Source: Paenibacillus_AM sp052180255 (GTDB taxonomy: Bacteria; Bacillota; Bacilli; Paenibacillales; NBRC-103111). Taken from it: DNA of 64,000 nucleotides. Below the pieces are notes generated by a model. It worked only from the letters and a program-made list of their open reading frames with translations. It was not told the DNA's origin and ran no database searches. Position numbers and translations under genes: made by a program. The DNA is taken from assembly GCF_052180255.1 (NCBI RefSeq), contig NZ_CP197466.1, positions 3,162,001 through 3,226,000 on the forward strand, written 5' to 3'. Of this stretch, positions 40,465 through 49,935 are shown piece by piece; within the stretch, counting starts at the first letter, position 1; every line of letters starts with the position of its first letter.

Positions 40465-40616
40465 AGGAATCACTCCTATCTTTCGCTTAATAGGCAAACT
40501 TACGTTAAGTTAGTTATCACATAATATTAATAATAAAGTATTTCGAGCTTTCTGTGAATGCGTTTAACATAAATTTTCATTATCAGTGGCATAAATTTTG
40601 CTTCTAGCAGCAACAA

Positions 40617-40646
40617 ATCCAATTATTTTCTGAAAAATAATTGGAT
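40617..40646 (-). terminator. Terminator overlapping the fxsA 3' end
   Basis: A perfect 13-bp stem ATCCAATTATTTT / AAAATAATTGGAT extends into the last codons of fxsA. On the minus strand TTTGTT follows. Confidence 0.6.
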
Positions 40647-41018
40647 GCGTCCATTCGAGATTCCCTTGCGAATGAACAATAGAATAAGGGCTTGAAAGAT
40701 AGGCCGGGTTAGTGGAAATAACATCAATAACCCAAAGATATCTGAGATAAACCCAGGAATAATGAGCAAGATCCCCCCAACCAGAATACAGATACCTTCT
40801 AGAATGGATGAAGCAGGCATCTGTCCTCTGCTTAATTGCATACGTGCATTGAGCCAAACTTTTCTTATTTCACGTTTCACAAAATAAACACCAAATATCG
40901 CACTGAGCACGATTAGTAAGAAAGTCACACCCGAACCGATCCATTTCCCAACCCAATAAATACTAATTAATTCCATTACAGGCACAATAATCAGCCATAC
41001 AAGCGGGACACGACGCAT
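40623..41018 (-). CDS. fxsA: FxsA family membrane protein
   Basis: A 131-residue membrane protein of the FxsA/YtzA family with about four hydrophobic segments (VPLVWLIIVPVMELISIYWVG, TFLLIVLSAIFGVYFV, and a C-terminal pair including GGILLIIPGFISDIFGLLML). The PGFISDxxG motif is diagnostic. E. coli FxsA overproduction relieves phage T7 exclusion by plasmid F. The normal role is unknown. In Bacillus it is found between pyk and citZ, as here. Confidence 0.9.
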   Translation of the reverse strand: MRRVPLVWLIIVPVMELISIYWVGKWIGSGVTFLLIVLSAIFGVYFVKREIRKVWLNARMQLSRGQMPASSILEGICILVGGILLIIPGFISDIFGLLMLFPLTRPIFQALILLFIRKGISNGRIQLFFRK

Positions 41019-41039
41019 TAAAAATAAACCTCCTCCATA

Positions 41040-41504
41040 TTATCGATTCATAAGTGCATATAGTTCAGGTAATTCCTTATCTAACCGTGCAGGTCGAAAT
41101 GCCCGATTCACCCATACATGGCGCGTTACTCCGCTGACAAGAAGCTCTCCTATAGGCTCAATAGGTACATGCTGTTCTAGCTCTCTATCGGCTGTTAAAT
41201 CCTCCGAGATTCGACGGATCTGACTGCTAAATTCCACTTTAATCGTTGTATACGATTGAATACGCGTATAGATTGCAATTCGATCATCGTAACGAGCTGG
41301 CGTGTGAAACTTCATTTCAGCCTCTACAACTGGGAGCAATAAACCCTTCTGTTCAACTATTTGATAGGGATAGCCCATTTCTCTGATAAGCTCCGTCCGA
41401 CCGATCTCGAACCAGTTCAAATAGTTAGCATGATAGACAACCCCCATCTGATCTGTTTCTTGATAGCGTACCCTTTGTTCATGTTTAAACCACGGTATAT
41501 CCAT
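41040..41504 (-). CDS. Acyl-CoA thioesterase, 4HBT/YbgC-like
   Basis: A 154-residue single hot-dog-fold protein. The family signature is VRYQETDQMGVVYHANYLNWFEIGRTELIR, with the catalytic Asp in ETDQMG and the downstream His/Tyr pair. It probably hydrolyses short or branched acyl-CoA thioesters, although the substrate is unknown. The start is ATG 41504 with GGAGGAG eight bases upstream. A longer frame to 41567 would run through the pyk terminator. It precedes fxsA with a 21-bp gap, so the two form a unit. Confidence 0.86.
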   Translation of the reverse strand: MDIPWFKHEQRVRYQETDQMGVVYHANYLNWFEIGRTELIREMGYPYQIVEQKGLLLPVVEAEMKFHTPARYDDRIAIYTRIQSYTTIKVEFSSQIRRISEDLTADRELEQHVPIEPIGELLVSGVTRHVWVNRAFRPARLDKELPELYALMNR

Positions 41505-41526
41505 TTGATCTCCTCCACATATTTTT

Positions 41527-41570
41527 AAAAAAGAGCGAATACAGAGGAACTGCTCCTCTATATTCACTCT
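41527..41570 (-). terminator. Terminator of pyk
   Basis: A long stem (AGAGCGAATACAGAGGA with TCCTCTATATTCACTCT, few mismatches) is followed on the minus strand by six T. Confidence 0.85.
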
Positions 41571-41609
41571 CCATTATCATGTCATTGCACGATTTCTCAT
41601 GCTATTCAC

Positions 41610-43364
41610 TTATAGTACTTTACAACGACCCGAGTAGATAACACCCAGTTCAGGGTACAACGTCACATCTTCTCCGTCTTTTAAGCAACTCATCACGTTG
41701 GCAACTCCAACGATAACAGGAATACCTAGAGACACTGCCACAACAGCAGCATGAGATGTAATGCCTCCTGCTTCAGTTACAAGTGCACTTGCTTTTTCAA
41801 TTGCAGGCATATAGTCCTTATCTGTTGACGGTGCAACAAGAACATCACCTTGATTCATTTTGGATACAGCTTCAGCTGCATTTTGTGCAACACAAATTTT
41901 ACCGCGGATGGACTTAGAACCGATTCCTGTTCCTTTTGCTACCATCTCGCCAACTTGGTGCACTTTCATAATATTCGTCGTTCCCGCACGTCCAACTGGA
42001 ACACCTGCTGTAATAACAACGATGTCGCCTAGGGAGATACGACCTGCATTCAACGTATACTCCACTGCATTATCAAATAGCTCGTCCGTTGTGTAAACAG
42101 CAGGCGTTTGAATCGTCTCAACACCCCATACAAGTGTCAAACGACGCATAATACGCTCACTTGTCGTCACAGCCACGATTGGCGATTTCGGACGGTATTT
42201 GGATACCATGCGTGCTGTATATCCACTTTCCGTTGCCGTTACGATCGCACCTGCATTCAATTCAAGAGCAGAGTTAGCAACAGCTTGGGAAATGGCTTCT
42301 GTAACTGTTGTTTGCTGTGCTTGAGCTTGACGAATGAAAATTTCACGATATTCCAGGCTTGCTTCCGCACGTTCAGCGATTCTTGCCATCGTTTGAACAG
42401 ATTCTACTGGATATTTACCAGCAGCTGTCTCACCAGATAGCATGACTGCATCACTACCATCGAATACTGCGTTGGCTACGTCACTTGCCTCAGCACGAGT
42501 TGGGCGTGGGTTGCGTTGCATGGAATCCAGCATCATTGTTGCAGTAATAACCGGTTTGCCTGCTACATTACACTTTTTAATCATTTGCTTTTGAACGATA
42601 GGCACTTCTTCAGCTGGAATTTCTACACCCAAATCTCCACGCGCAACCATTAGACCATCAGATACTTTTAGAATTTCATCTAAGTTCTCAACGCCTTCTT
42701 GGTTTTCAATCTTCGAAATAATTTGGATATGCTCCGCGCCATGTTTCTCAAGCAATTCACGAATTTCCATCACGTCGCTTGCTTTACGAACGAAAGAAGC
42801 CGCGATGAAGTCCACATCTTGCTCGATACCAAATACGATATCATTCGCATCTTTTTCTGTGATGCCTGGCAATTTTATTTGTACGCCTGGTACGTTAACG
42901 CCTTTCTTGCTCTTAATTGTACCACCGTTAGTAATTAAGCATTTGATGTCAGTTGCACTAATTTCAACAACAGATAGGCCAATCAAGCCATCGTCGATTA
43001 GAATCGTGGAACCAACAGAAACGTCTTTAGGTAGGTCTTCATACGTAATCGAAATACGGTTTTCATCACCCAGAATTTCTTCTGTAGTCAATGTCACGTA
43101 CTGATCTTGAACTAGCTCGATAGGTTCTACTTTCAGCTTACCTGTACGAATTTCCGGTCCTTTAGTATCCAGCAAAATTGCTACAGTCTTGCCTACTTCT
43201 TTTGCAGCTTGACGAATGTTCGTGATGCGTGCTCCATGTTCTGCAAAATCACCGTGTGAAAAGTTCAAACGAGCGACATTCATGCCTGCTTCAATTAATT
43301 TTTTCAAATTCTCCAGGGATTCACTTGCCGGTCCGATAGTACATACGATTTTTGTTTTACGCAT
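41610..43364 (-). CDS. pyk: Pyruvate kinase with C-terminal PEP-utilizer domain
   Basis: A 584-residue glycolytic enzyme making pyruvate and ATP from PEP and ADP. The barrel has MRKTKIVCTIGPAS, NFSHGDF, KIENQEGVENLDEIL, the catalytic MVARGDLGVEIP and MLDSMQRNPRPTRAE. Beyond residue about 475 it carries the extra PEP-utilising-like domain typical of Bacillus and Geobacillus Pyk (GGITSHAAVVAVSLGIPVIVG). The start is ATG 43364 behind GGAGGG, overlapping the accA stop by 8 bp. The pfkA gene that normally lies between accA and pyk in Bacillus is absent here. Confidence 0.97.
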   Translation of the reverse strand: MRKTKIVCTIGPASESLENLKKLIEAGMNVARLNFSHGDFAEHGARITNIRQAAKEVGKTVAILLDTKGPEIRTGKLKVEPIELVQDQYVTLTTEEILGDENRISITYEDLPKDVSVGSTILIDDGLIGLSVVEISATDIKCLITNGGTIKSKKGVNVPGVQIKLPGITEKDANDIVFGIEQDVDFIAASFVRKASDVMEIRELLEKHGAEHIQIISKIENQEGVENLDEILKVSDGLMVARGDLGVEIPAEEVPIVQKQMIKKCNVAGKPVITATMMLDSMQRNPRPTRAEASDVANAVFDGSDAVMLSGETAAGKYPVESVQTMARIAERAEASLEYREIFIRQAQAQQTTVTEAISQAVANSALELNAGAIVTATESGYTARMVSKYRPKSPIVAVTTSERIMRRLTLVWGVETIQTPAVYTTDELFDNAVEYTLNAGRISLGDIVVITAGVPVGRAGTTNIMKVHQVGEMVAKGTGIGSKSIRGKICVAQNAAEAVSKMNQGDVLVAPSTDKDYMPAIEKASALVTEAGGITSHAAVVAVSLGIPVIVGVANVMSCLKDGEDVTLYPELGVIYSGRCKVL

Positions 43365-44334
43365 TATTTCCCTCCTGAGTAAATGTGTAACGACCGATTG
43401 ATCTAAATTTCTCATATCGGTCTTCTTTTAGCTGCTCCTCGCTCATGTCAAGCAGCGGCTTTAGATGCTCTAGAATAGCTGATTTAACAAGTTCCGCCTG
43501 CTGCGCCAAGTCCTTATGAGCTCCGCCCTGTGGCTCAGGAATAATCCCATTTACGATAGTACCTAGCTTATAAATATGATCTGCCGTAATTTTCATCGCT
43601 TCAGCCGCTTGCAGCGACTTCGATGCATCACGATAAATAATGGATGCGGCCCCTTCAGGACTGATGACGGAATAAATCGCATTTTCCAACATGAGCACAC
43701 GATTGCCGACGCCAAGCGCCAACGCACCCCCACTACCGCCTTCTCCAATAACGATACAAACAATCGGTACGCGAAATGAAGCCATTTCAAGCAAGTTGCG
43801 TGCAATCGCTTCACTTTGTCCACGTTCCTCAGCAGCATTACCTGCAAAGGCACCTTTCGTATCGATAAATGTAATGATCGGTCTCCGGAACTTGTTCGCT
43901 TGACGCATCAAACGAAGTGCCTTACGAAACCCTTCCGGATAAGGAGAACCAAAATTTCGGGCAATATTATCTTTTGTATCTTTGCCTTTTTGATGCCCAA
44001 CAACTGTGATGGGCAATCCATCAAGTTTGGCCACTCCGCCGACAATCGCTAGATCGTCGCCGTATAATCGGTCACCATGCAATTCTACGAAGTCAGTGAA
44101 TATTGCTCCAATATAATCAAGCGCGGTTGGGCGCTGGGGATGTCTTGCAATTTGCATTTTTTGAGAAGCTGACATATTTGCATAAAGATCAGCTTGAAGA
44201 ACGACATAACGTTCTTCTAATCGTTTAATTTCTTCGGTAAAATCGATTCCCTTCTCTTCACCGAATTTTTTAAGCTCATCGATCTTCGATCGAAGCTCAG
44301 CTAAAGGTTGTTCAAAAGACATTTCTCCCGCCAT
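43357..44334 (-). CDS. accA: Acetyl-CoA carboxylase carboxyltransferase subunit alpha
   Basis: A 325-residue subunit that, with AccD, transfers CO2 from biotin to acetyl-CoA in fatty-acid synthesis. It has an N-terminal coiled coil (LAELRSKIDELKKFGEEKGID), then ALDYIGAIFTDFVELHGDR, the crotonase-like FGSPYPEGFRKALRLM, and FIDTKGAFAGNAAEERGQSEAIARNL. One base pair separates it from accD, and its stop overlaps pyk, so accD-accA-pyk are one operon. Confidence 0.97.
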   Translation of the reverse strand: MAGEMSFEQPLAELRSKIDELKKFGEEKGIDFTEEIKRLEERYVVLQADLYANMSASQKMQIARHPQRPTALDYIGAIFTDFVELHGDRLYGDDLAIVGGVAKLDGLPITVVGHQKGKDTKDNIARNFGSPYPEGFRKALRLMRQANKFRRPIITFIDTKGAFAGNAAEERGQSEAIARNLLEMASFRVPIVCIVIGEGGSGGALALGVGNRVLMLENAIYSVISPEGAASIIYRDASKSLQAAEAMKITADHIYKLGTIVNGIIPEPQGGAHKDLAQQAELVKSAILEHLKPLLDMSEEQLKEDRYEKFRSIGRYTFTQEGNNA

Positions 44335-44335
44335 G

Positions 44336-45190
44336 TTACTTGTCTCCCTTCAAACTATGCAAATCTAACAGCTTAGCTAGAGTAGTGCGCAAGTCTTTTC
44401 GATGCACAACCTTATCTACCTGGCCATGCTGTAAGTTAAATTCAGCTGTTTGGAAGTTGTCAGGCAACTTTTGGCGAATGGTTTGTTCAATTACGCGGCG
44501 TCCCGTAAATCCGAAGGATGTACCCGGCTCCGCCACGATAATATCGCCTAACATAGCAAACGACGCAGATACGCCACCAAATGTAGGGTCTGTAATAACA
44601 GAAATAAATAATCCATCTTGTTCATTTAATTTAGAGACAGCAGCACTTGTCTTTGCCATCTGCATCAAACTCAAAATACTCTCTTGCATTCTAGCTCCGC
44701 CAGAAGTCGAGAAAATTAATACCGGAACCCGATTTTCAATTGCATATTCAATCGTTCTCGTAATTTTCTCACCCACTACTGATCCAAGCGATCCCCCCAT
44801 GAAATCAAAGCTCATTGCTCCAATTGCTACAGGGATACCATCAATTTCTGCTGCGCCCGTTACAATCGCATCACGCAGACCCGTGGCAGTTTGTGCTTTT
44901 TCCACCTTTTCCGTGTAGTCTGGGAACTCCAATGGATCTTCGGAAATCATAAAGGAATCTGACTCTACAAAGCTGCCCTCATCAACGGTCATCAAGATCC
45001 GCTCAAGCGCATTTAGCTTGTAGTGGAAACCACAGGAATTGCACACTTTCAAGTTCTTCTCTAATTCTTTGCTGTATTGAATTGTGCCGCACTGCGGGCA
45101 TTTATTCATTAACCCTTCAGGAATTTCACGCTTCGTCCGCTCGGAAGGAATTGTCGCGTATTTTCTCTTTTGGAAAAGATCCTTTAACAC
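44336..45190 (-). CDS. accD: Acetyl-CoA carboxylase carboxyltransferase subunit beta
   Basis: A 284-residue partner of AccA with the N-terminal zinc ribbon (CPQCG and CNSCG). The carboxyltransferase core includes DAIVTGAAEIDGIPVAIGAMSFDFMGGSLGSVVGEK and FSTSGGARMQESILSLMQM. Length is normal. The gene follows a small conserved gene and, further upstream, dnaE, as in Bacillales in general. Confidence 0.97.
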   Translation of the reverse strand: MLKDLFQKRKYATIPSERTKREIPEGLMNKCPQCGTIQYSKELEKNLKVCNSCGFHYKLNALERILMTVDEGSFVESDSFMISEDPLEFPDYTEKVEKAQTATGLRDAIVTGAAEIDGIPVAIGAMSFDFMGGSLGSVVGEKITRTIEYAIENRVPVLIFSTSGGARMQESILSLMQMAKTSAAVSKLNEQDGLFISVITDPTFGGVSASFAMLGDIIVAEPGTSFGFTGRRVIEQTIRQKLPDNFQTAEFNLQHGQVDKVVHRKDLRTTLAKLLDLHSLKGDK

Positions 45191-45251
45191 ATGGACACCT
45201 CACTGGATCAAAATCTGTAGAAAAATCATTATTACTCAGTACTCACGAAAA

Positions 45252-45275
45252 AGACATGTCTGAGGGTCAGACATG
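45252..45275 (-). terminator. Terminator of the small gene upstream of accD
   Basis: The stem CATGTCTGA / TCAGACATG (45255-45275) is followed on the minus strand by TCTTTTTC. Confidence 0.8.
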
Positions 45276-45287
45276 CTGCATAAATGA

Positions 45288-45476
45288 CTATCTATGTAAG
45301 ATGGAATTTAATACTTCCTGAACTTCTTCAAGTTCCCCCTCAGGAACTAAAATTTCAAACTGGTTTTTTGTCATGCTAATGGCACGAACCTGAACGAGGA
45401 AGCCTTCATTCATCAAATCTTGCTTTATACGCTCAGCGATTTTAGCCGTTGGAGCAATATAAATCACCGTCCACAT
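45288..45476 (-). CDS. Small conserved protein upstream of accD, unknown function
   Basis: A 62-residue protein starting MWTVIYIAPTAKIAERIKQDLM. The predicted beta-alpha-beta layout (VIYIAP, helix to NEGF, LVQVRAI, then FEILVPEGELEEVQEVLNSIL) resembles small ferredoxin-like, DUF2007-type proteins. Similar short proteins upstream of accD in Paenibacillus are sometimes labelled glutamate decarboxylase, which the size rules out. The start is ATG 45476 with GAGGGGG about 9 bp upstream. A longer frame would lack such a site. Function is unknown. Confidence 0.72.
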   Translation of the reverse strand: MWTVIYIAPTAKIAERIKQDLMNEGFLVQVRAISMTKNQFEILVPEGELEEVQEVLNSILHR

Positions 45477-45612
45477 TGCAAAAAACCCCCTCGTTTCATT
45501 CCCAACATCGTTCATCGCTCACCCAGCATAAGCTTGTTCATTGTCAATATAATAACATAATTTCTCTTTTTCCCGCAAGGAAGCAGCATGCTCGATGCGT
45601 AAGGGGAATAGT

Positions 45613-45649
45613 GGAAAAGGTCCTATCCGAGGGGGCAAACATAGGACTT
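45613..45649 (-). terminator. Hairpin, possible terminator of the pgpA-like gene
   Basis: AAGGTCCTAT / ATAGGACTT form a nine-pair stem with a 14-base loop. The minus strand continues CCTTTTCC. It may be a weak terminator or a different structured element. Confidence 0.5.
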
Positions 45650-45687
45650 ATGCACTAATTTTCGGAATATTCTCGATCAATCGATAG

Positions 45688-46173
45688 CTAGCTAGAATAG
45701 TTCGCTGCACGTTCATTTTGATGTGCAATACGCGCGGATGCAGCAGCAGCAAGCGCAGCGACTAAGTCATCTAAAAATACATGAATGCTAGTCTTATCAT
45801 CGTTTAACGTTCGAATGATTCCGATTTTCTCTTTATCCAAATAGCCAAAAGAAGTTAATCCGATCATTCCGTATACATGAACAATACCAAGCGCAAGTGT
45901 CTCATCAACTCCAAATAAACCCTCATCCACTTCCATGATGGATTGCAGCGGCTGTGGCAGCAACTTCTGTTCCGCCAGTTCGTCCAAGGCAATTCCTGTG
46001 TATAAAGAGTACTGCACTTCCCGTTTGGCAAGCACCGACATGACACTCTCAACACATGCTTCCAGCTGAAGCAAATCATTATAAGGTCTTTGTAGCTTGT
46101 ACACAATTTCTGCGACCTCTGCCACGGTAACCCCTCGTCTACCGAGTAATTGTAAAATGTCTTCTTGTCCCAT
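45688..46173 (-). CDS. Phosphatidylglycerophosphatase A-like protein (YutG family)
   Basis: A 161-residue PgpA-domain protein. It has the N-terminal helix pair (DILQLLGRRGVTVAEVAEIVYKLQRPYN), EVDEGLFGVDETLALGIVHVYGMIGLTSFGYLDKEKIG and the C-terminal FLDDLVAALAAA with the acidic patch expected for metal binding. It is shorter and less hydrophobic than E. coli PgpA, as in the YutG group of Bacillus. Phosphatidylglycerol synthesis is a plausible but unproven role. The start is ATG 46173 with GGGGAGG upstream. Confidence 0.78.
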   Translation of the reverse strand: MGQEDILQLLGRRGVTVAEVAEIVYKLQRPYNDLLQLEACVESVMSVLAKREVQYSLYTGIALDELAEQKLLPQPLQSIMEVDEGLFGVDETLALGIVHVYGMIGLTSFGYLDKEKIGIIRTLNDDKTSIHVFLDDLVAALAAAASARIAHQNERAANYSS

Positions 46174-46238
46174 ATAAAAGCCTCCCCACACGGCAAATAA
46201 TTGTTTAGATTATAAAACTTATGCGGGAGAAAGGCTTT

Positions 46239-49200
46239 TTATTTCACGACAACACAGTCTTTACCTAAAATATTTTCGATCTGCTGAAACAAGCCCGGAG
46301 ATGGCTTAACCCGGTAGTTCTCACTAAGAGCAAGTGATCGCCGGCTACTCTCATAAAATAAGATAACGGGTAATGGACCACTGTGCTGCTGAAGCAATTG
46401 CTTAAGAATTTCCAGCTGCTCAGGTCGTTCATGTATACTTGTAATTTTAATATACACCTTTTGCGATTTGATTTCCGTGGAGAACCTCACACCCGCCTCA
46501 GAAATTTGTGGCCTGGTTTGCTCAACAGCTGGTTTCGTCTGTGCTGCCAATTTGTTCGTTAATTCAGTTGGGCTTTTTTTATTATAAGATGGCTTCCACT
46601 GTTTCAAGCGTTGTATAGCTGCAGGATCGTCCAGCTTACAGACATCATCTGCAATAATTTTTATCTCATCCTCATCACCAAGCTGGAGCTTTCCTCTGAC
46701 GAGAAGCAGATTGCCTTTCTGAACAGACGAAGCCGCTGCTTTCCAAGTGCGTGAGAAGAGAACTACCTCTATTTTTTCAACCCGATCTTCCAGTTCCATG
46801 AACGCCATTGGATCGCCTTTTTTCGTCATAATCGTCTTACTGGATGCGACCATACCCGCTACGAGAACATCTCCGTGGTCAGGATACTCTAGTAGTTGAT
46901 GGAGGGGATCAACTTCCAGCTTAAGAAGCTCCTCCTCATAGGTATCAAGTGGATGGCCTGATAAATACAGACCAAGGAGTTCACGCTCAAACTCAAGTAC
47001 TTGACCTTGCGTATAGGGCTTTAGATTGGGATACTCCACTTCCCAGTTCGGTTCTTCAATAAAGCCGAACAGATGAAGCTGCAGATCGTCCCGTTCCTTG
47101 CGCCATTTGATCGCCTGCTCCACGGTCTCATCGAGCATTGCGATAAGCTGTGCACGGTGCCCCGGCAAGCTGTCCATTGCGCCACTTTGGATCAGCGACT
47201 CAATCACTCGCTTGTTACACACACGCAAGTCCACCCGTTGACAGAAATCGAGTAAGGAAATAAAAGGCCCATTGCTTCGTTCCTTACGAATCGCTTCGAT
47301 CGCCTGTGTTCCCACGTTCTTGATCGCAGCTAGACCAAAGCGAATCGCATTTTGCTCCGTTAACGGCGTGAAAGTCACACCACTCTCATTGACATCAGGC
47401 GGCAACACCGCAAGTTTCATCCGTCTACACTCATCTACATATTCTGCAACTTTACGATGACTGCCCATTACAGCTGTTAGCATGGAAGCCATGAACTGCC
47501 TTGGATAATGTGCTTTTAAATAGGCCGTCTGAAAAGCAAGTACACCATATGCCGTCGCATGCGCCCGCGGGAAGCCGTAATCGGCAAAACGAACAATCAT
47601 ATCGTATACATAATTCGCTTCATCCTCACGGTACCCTTGCGAGACAGATCCCGATACGAAATGTGCACGCTGTTCATCGAGAATTTCGCGCTTTTTTTTC
47701 GATACGGCACGCCGCAATAAATCCGCTTCACCTAGCGAGAAACCCGCCATCTTGGAGGCAATCTGCATAATTTGTTCTTGATACACGATAATGCCATACG
47801 TATCTTGCAAAATCTCGATTAAACTCGGGTGCGGATATTCTACCTCGATTAACTTATGTTTACCCGCAATATATTTCGGAATAAACTCCATAGGACCTGG
47901 GCGGTAAAGTGCAACCACAGAGATCAGATCCTCAAATTCGGATGGCTTCATATCTTTAAGGACGCGCCTTACCCCTGCTGATTCCATTTGAAATACGCCT
48001 GAGGCCTCTCCTCTACCGAGCATTGCATAGGTTAAGCTATCGTTATCCATGTCTACTTCTGTCCACTTCAGTCTGATTCCCAGCTCTTCCTGAATCCACT
48101 CCATCGTCCGTTCAATAATAGATAGAGTGCGAAGGCCAAGAAAGTCCATTTTGAGCAAACCAATAGCCTCTAAATACTCCATCGAATATTGGGTAAGAGG
48201 TGTTCCACCCGTACCTTCTTGCAGTGGAACATAATGTGTGAGTGGTTCTCTAGAAATCACCACACCAGCAGCATGCGTAGACGCATGTCGCGGCATACCT
48301 TCTACCTGCTTCGCCATATCCAGAAGCTCAGCTGTACGTGGACTTGAACGAGTCAGCTTTTCCAAATCTGAGCCGGGTACTAATGCTTCTTCTAGTGTAA
48401 TACCAAGTGATCGTGGAATAGCCTTTGCTGCTTTGTCCACATCATTATAGGGCATATTTAATACACGCCCGACATCACGCACAGCCGCTTTGGCTGCCAT
48501 CGTACCGAACGTAATAATCTGTGCGACATGCTGATCGCCATATTTATGAACGACATATTCAATGACTTCGTCTCGCCGCTCATCACTAAAGTCAATATCG
48601 ATATCTGGCATCGTAATCCGTTCAGGGTTTAAGAAACGTTCGAATAGAAGCTTATATTTAATCGGGTCTACATCTGTAATACGCAGTACGTAAGCAACAA
48701 GGCTCCCCGCAGATGAACCCCTGCCCGGTCCTGTCATAATTCCTTTACGATGTGCAAAAGCGATAAAGTCCCATACGATTAGAAAATAATCCGAAAATCC
48801 CATTCGTTCGATAACGCCAAGTTCATAGGCAAGTCGCTCCTCTGCCTGCTTACGAAATGTTCCATCTTCTTCCGTCCACTCCGGCAATGTACCATAGCGG
48901 GTCACTAATCCACTTTGACATAACTGCTGCAAATACATCGCTGCATCCATGTCATCTGGAATTGGCTTAAAACTTGGTAAAATGGATTCCCCAAATTTCA
49001 ATTCCAGATGACATTTTTCCGCTACTCGAATTGTGTTCGCGATCGCCTGCGGCACATGAGGAAATAAGCGGCACATCTCCTCTGAACTTTTTAAATACAA
49101 TTGCGAACTTCCGAACTTTAATCGATTCTCATCCTCAACTGTCTTACCTGTTCCAATACAAAGCAATATATCTTGAACCTGTGCATCCGGTTCTCTAACA

Positions 49201-49823
49201 TAGTGCGCATCATTCGTCGCAATTAAAGGAATGCCTGTTTCTTCTGATAACTCGATCATAGCCGCCATGACTTTCTTCTGCTCGAGCAGACCATGATCTT
49301 GTATTTCGAGATAAAAATCGTCCCCAAAAATCGCATGATATCGCTCAGCAGCAGCTTTGGCTTCATCCTTCCGATCATGCAGTAAATGTTGGGAGATTTC
49401 ACTGCCCAAACAAGCACTAAGACACACTAATCCTTCTGAATACTGTGCTAAATGCTGTGGATCAATCCGTGGTTTATAATGAAATCCTTGCAAATGAGCG
49501 ATGGAACAGAGCTTCATCAGATTCCGATAGCCCTGACTATTTTTTGCAAGCAAAATGAGATGATAAATAGGCTGTTCTTGCCGACTTGCTTTCACTGCAA
49601 TAGAACCTGCCGTGTAGTAGACTTCACACCCAATAATGGGTTTAATTCCTTTTGCCACACAGGCTTTATAAAAGGCAATAGCCCCATACATGACACCGTG
49701 ATCTGTGAGCGCAAGTGACTTCATCCCAAGCTCAGCAGCCCGGTCTACAAGATCTTGTATACGTGCAGCTCCATCCAACAGGCTGTATTCGCTATGTACA
49801 TGTAAGTGCACAAATTCGCTCAT
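46239..49823 (-). CDS. dnaE: DNA polymerase III alpha subunit DnaE
   Basis: A 1194-residue replicative polymerase. The PHP domain at the N terminus starts FVHLHVHSEYSLLDGAARI. The polymerase core includes GPGRGSSAGSLVAYVL and the catalytic acidic motif PDIDIDFSDERR, then HASTHAAGVVIS, GPMEFIPKYI and the helix-hairpin-helix. An OB-fold lies near residues 1000-1080 (VLVAGMVASSKTIMTKKGDPMAFMELED). Gram-positive DnaE of this type extends RNA primers on the lagging strand before PolC takes over. The gene is followed by the pgpA-like, small and accD genes on the same strand. Confidence 0.97.
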   Translation of the reverse strand: MSEFVHLHVHSEYSLLDGAARIQDLVDRAAELGMKSLALTDHGVMYGAIAFYKACVAKGIKPIIGCEVYYTAGSIAVKASRQEQPIYHLILLAKNSQGYRNLMKLCSIAHLQGFHYKPRIDPQHLAQYSEGLVCLSACLGSEISQHLLHDRKDEAKAAAERYHAIFGDDFYLEIQDHGLLEQKKVMAAMIELSEETGIPLIATNDAHYVREPDAQVQDILLCIGTGKTVEDENRLKFGSSQLYLKSSEEMCRLFPHVPQAIANTIRVAEKCHLELKFGESILPSFKPIPDDMDAAMYLQQLCQSGLVTRYGTLPEWTEEDGTFRKQAEERLAYELGVIERMGFSDYFLIVWDFIAFAHRKGIMTGPGRGSSAGSLVAYVLRITDVDPIKYKLLFERFLNPERITMPDIDIDFSDERRDEVIEYVVHKYGDQHVAQIITFGTMAAKAAVRDVGRVLNMPYNDVDKAAKAIPRSLGITLEEALVPGSDLEKLTRSSPRTAELLDMAKQVEGMPRHASTHAAGVVISREPLTHYVPLQEGTGGTPLTQYSMEYLEAIGLLKMDFLGLRTLSIIERTMEWIQEELGIRLKWTEVDMDNDSLTYAMLGRGEASGVFQMESAGVRRVLKDMKPSEFEDLISVVALYRPGPMEFIPKYIAGKHKLIEVEYPHPSLIEILQDTYGIIVYQEQIMQIASKMAGFSLGEADLLRRAVSKKKREILDEQRAHFVSGSVSQGYREDEANYVYDMIVRFADYGFPRAHATAYGVLAFQTAYLKAHYPRQFMASMLTAVMGSHRKVAEYVDECRRMKLAVLPPDVNESGVTFTPLTEQNAIRFGLAAIKNVGTQAIEAIRKERSNGPFISLLDFCQRVDLRVCNKRVIESLIQSGAMDSLPGHRAQLIAMLDETVEQAIKWRKERDDLQLHLFGFIEEPNWEVEYPNLKPYTQGQVLEFERELLGLYLSGHPLDTYEEELLKLEVDPLHQLLEYPDHGDVLVAGMVASSKTIMTKKGDPMAFMELEDRVEKIEVVLFSRTWKAAASSVQKGNLLLVRGKLQLGDEDEIKIIADDVCKLDDPAAIQRLKQWKPSYNKKSPTELTNKLAAQTKPAVEQTRPQISEAGVRFSTEIKSQKVYIKITSIHERPEQLEILKQLLQQHSGPLPVILFYESSRRSLALSENYRVKPSPGLFQQIENILGKDCVVVK

Positions 49824-49867
49824 TGTTCTATCCTCCGTAACTCAACCTTATCTTTCCTCTTATTTTA

Positions 49868-49897
49868 TCATAATTGTGAACCCTCGTCCCATAAGAT
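49868..49897 (+). promoter_or_regulatory. Possible sigma-E promoter of ytrH
   Basis: TCATAAT and CATAAGAT are separated by 15 bp, resembling the mother-cell sigma-E pattern. ytrH and ytrI are sigma-E dependent in Bacillus subtilis. Confidence 0.35.
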
Positions 49898-49935
49898 GAT
49901 AGTATGAAACCAATCCATGGAGAAGGTGAACGAAC

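Noticed and set aside
40498..40622. CcpC-type operator in front of citZ
   Set aside because: ATAA and TTAT-like pieces exist in the AT-rich gap, but none has the ATAA-N7-TTAT spacing well enough to call.
44340..44918. 192-codon plus-strand frame across accD
   Set aside because: It is antisense to accD, which is intact with a zinc ribbon and CT core.
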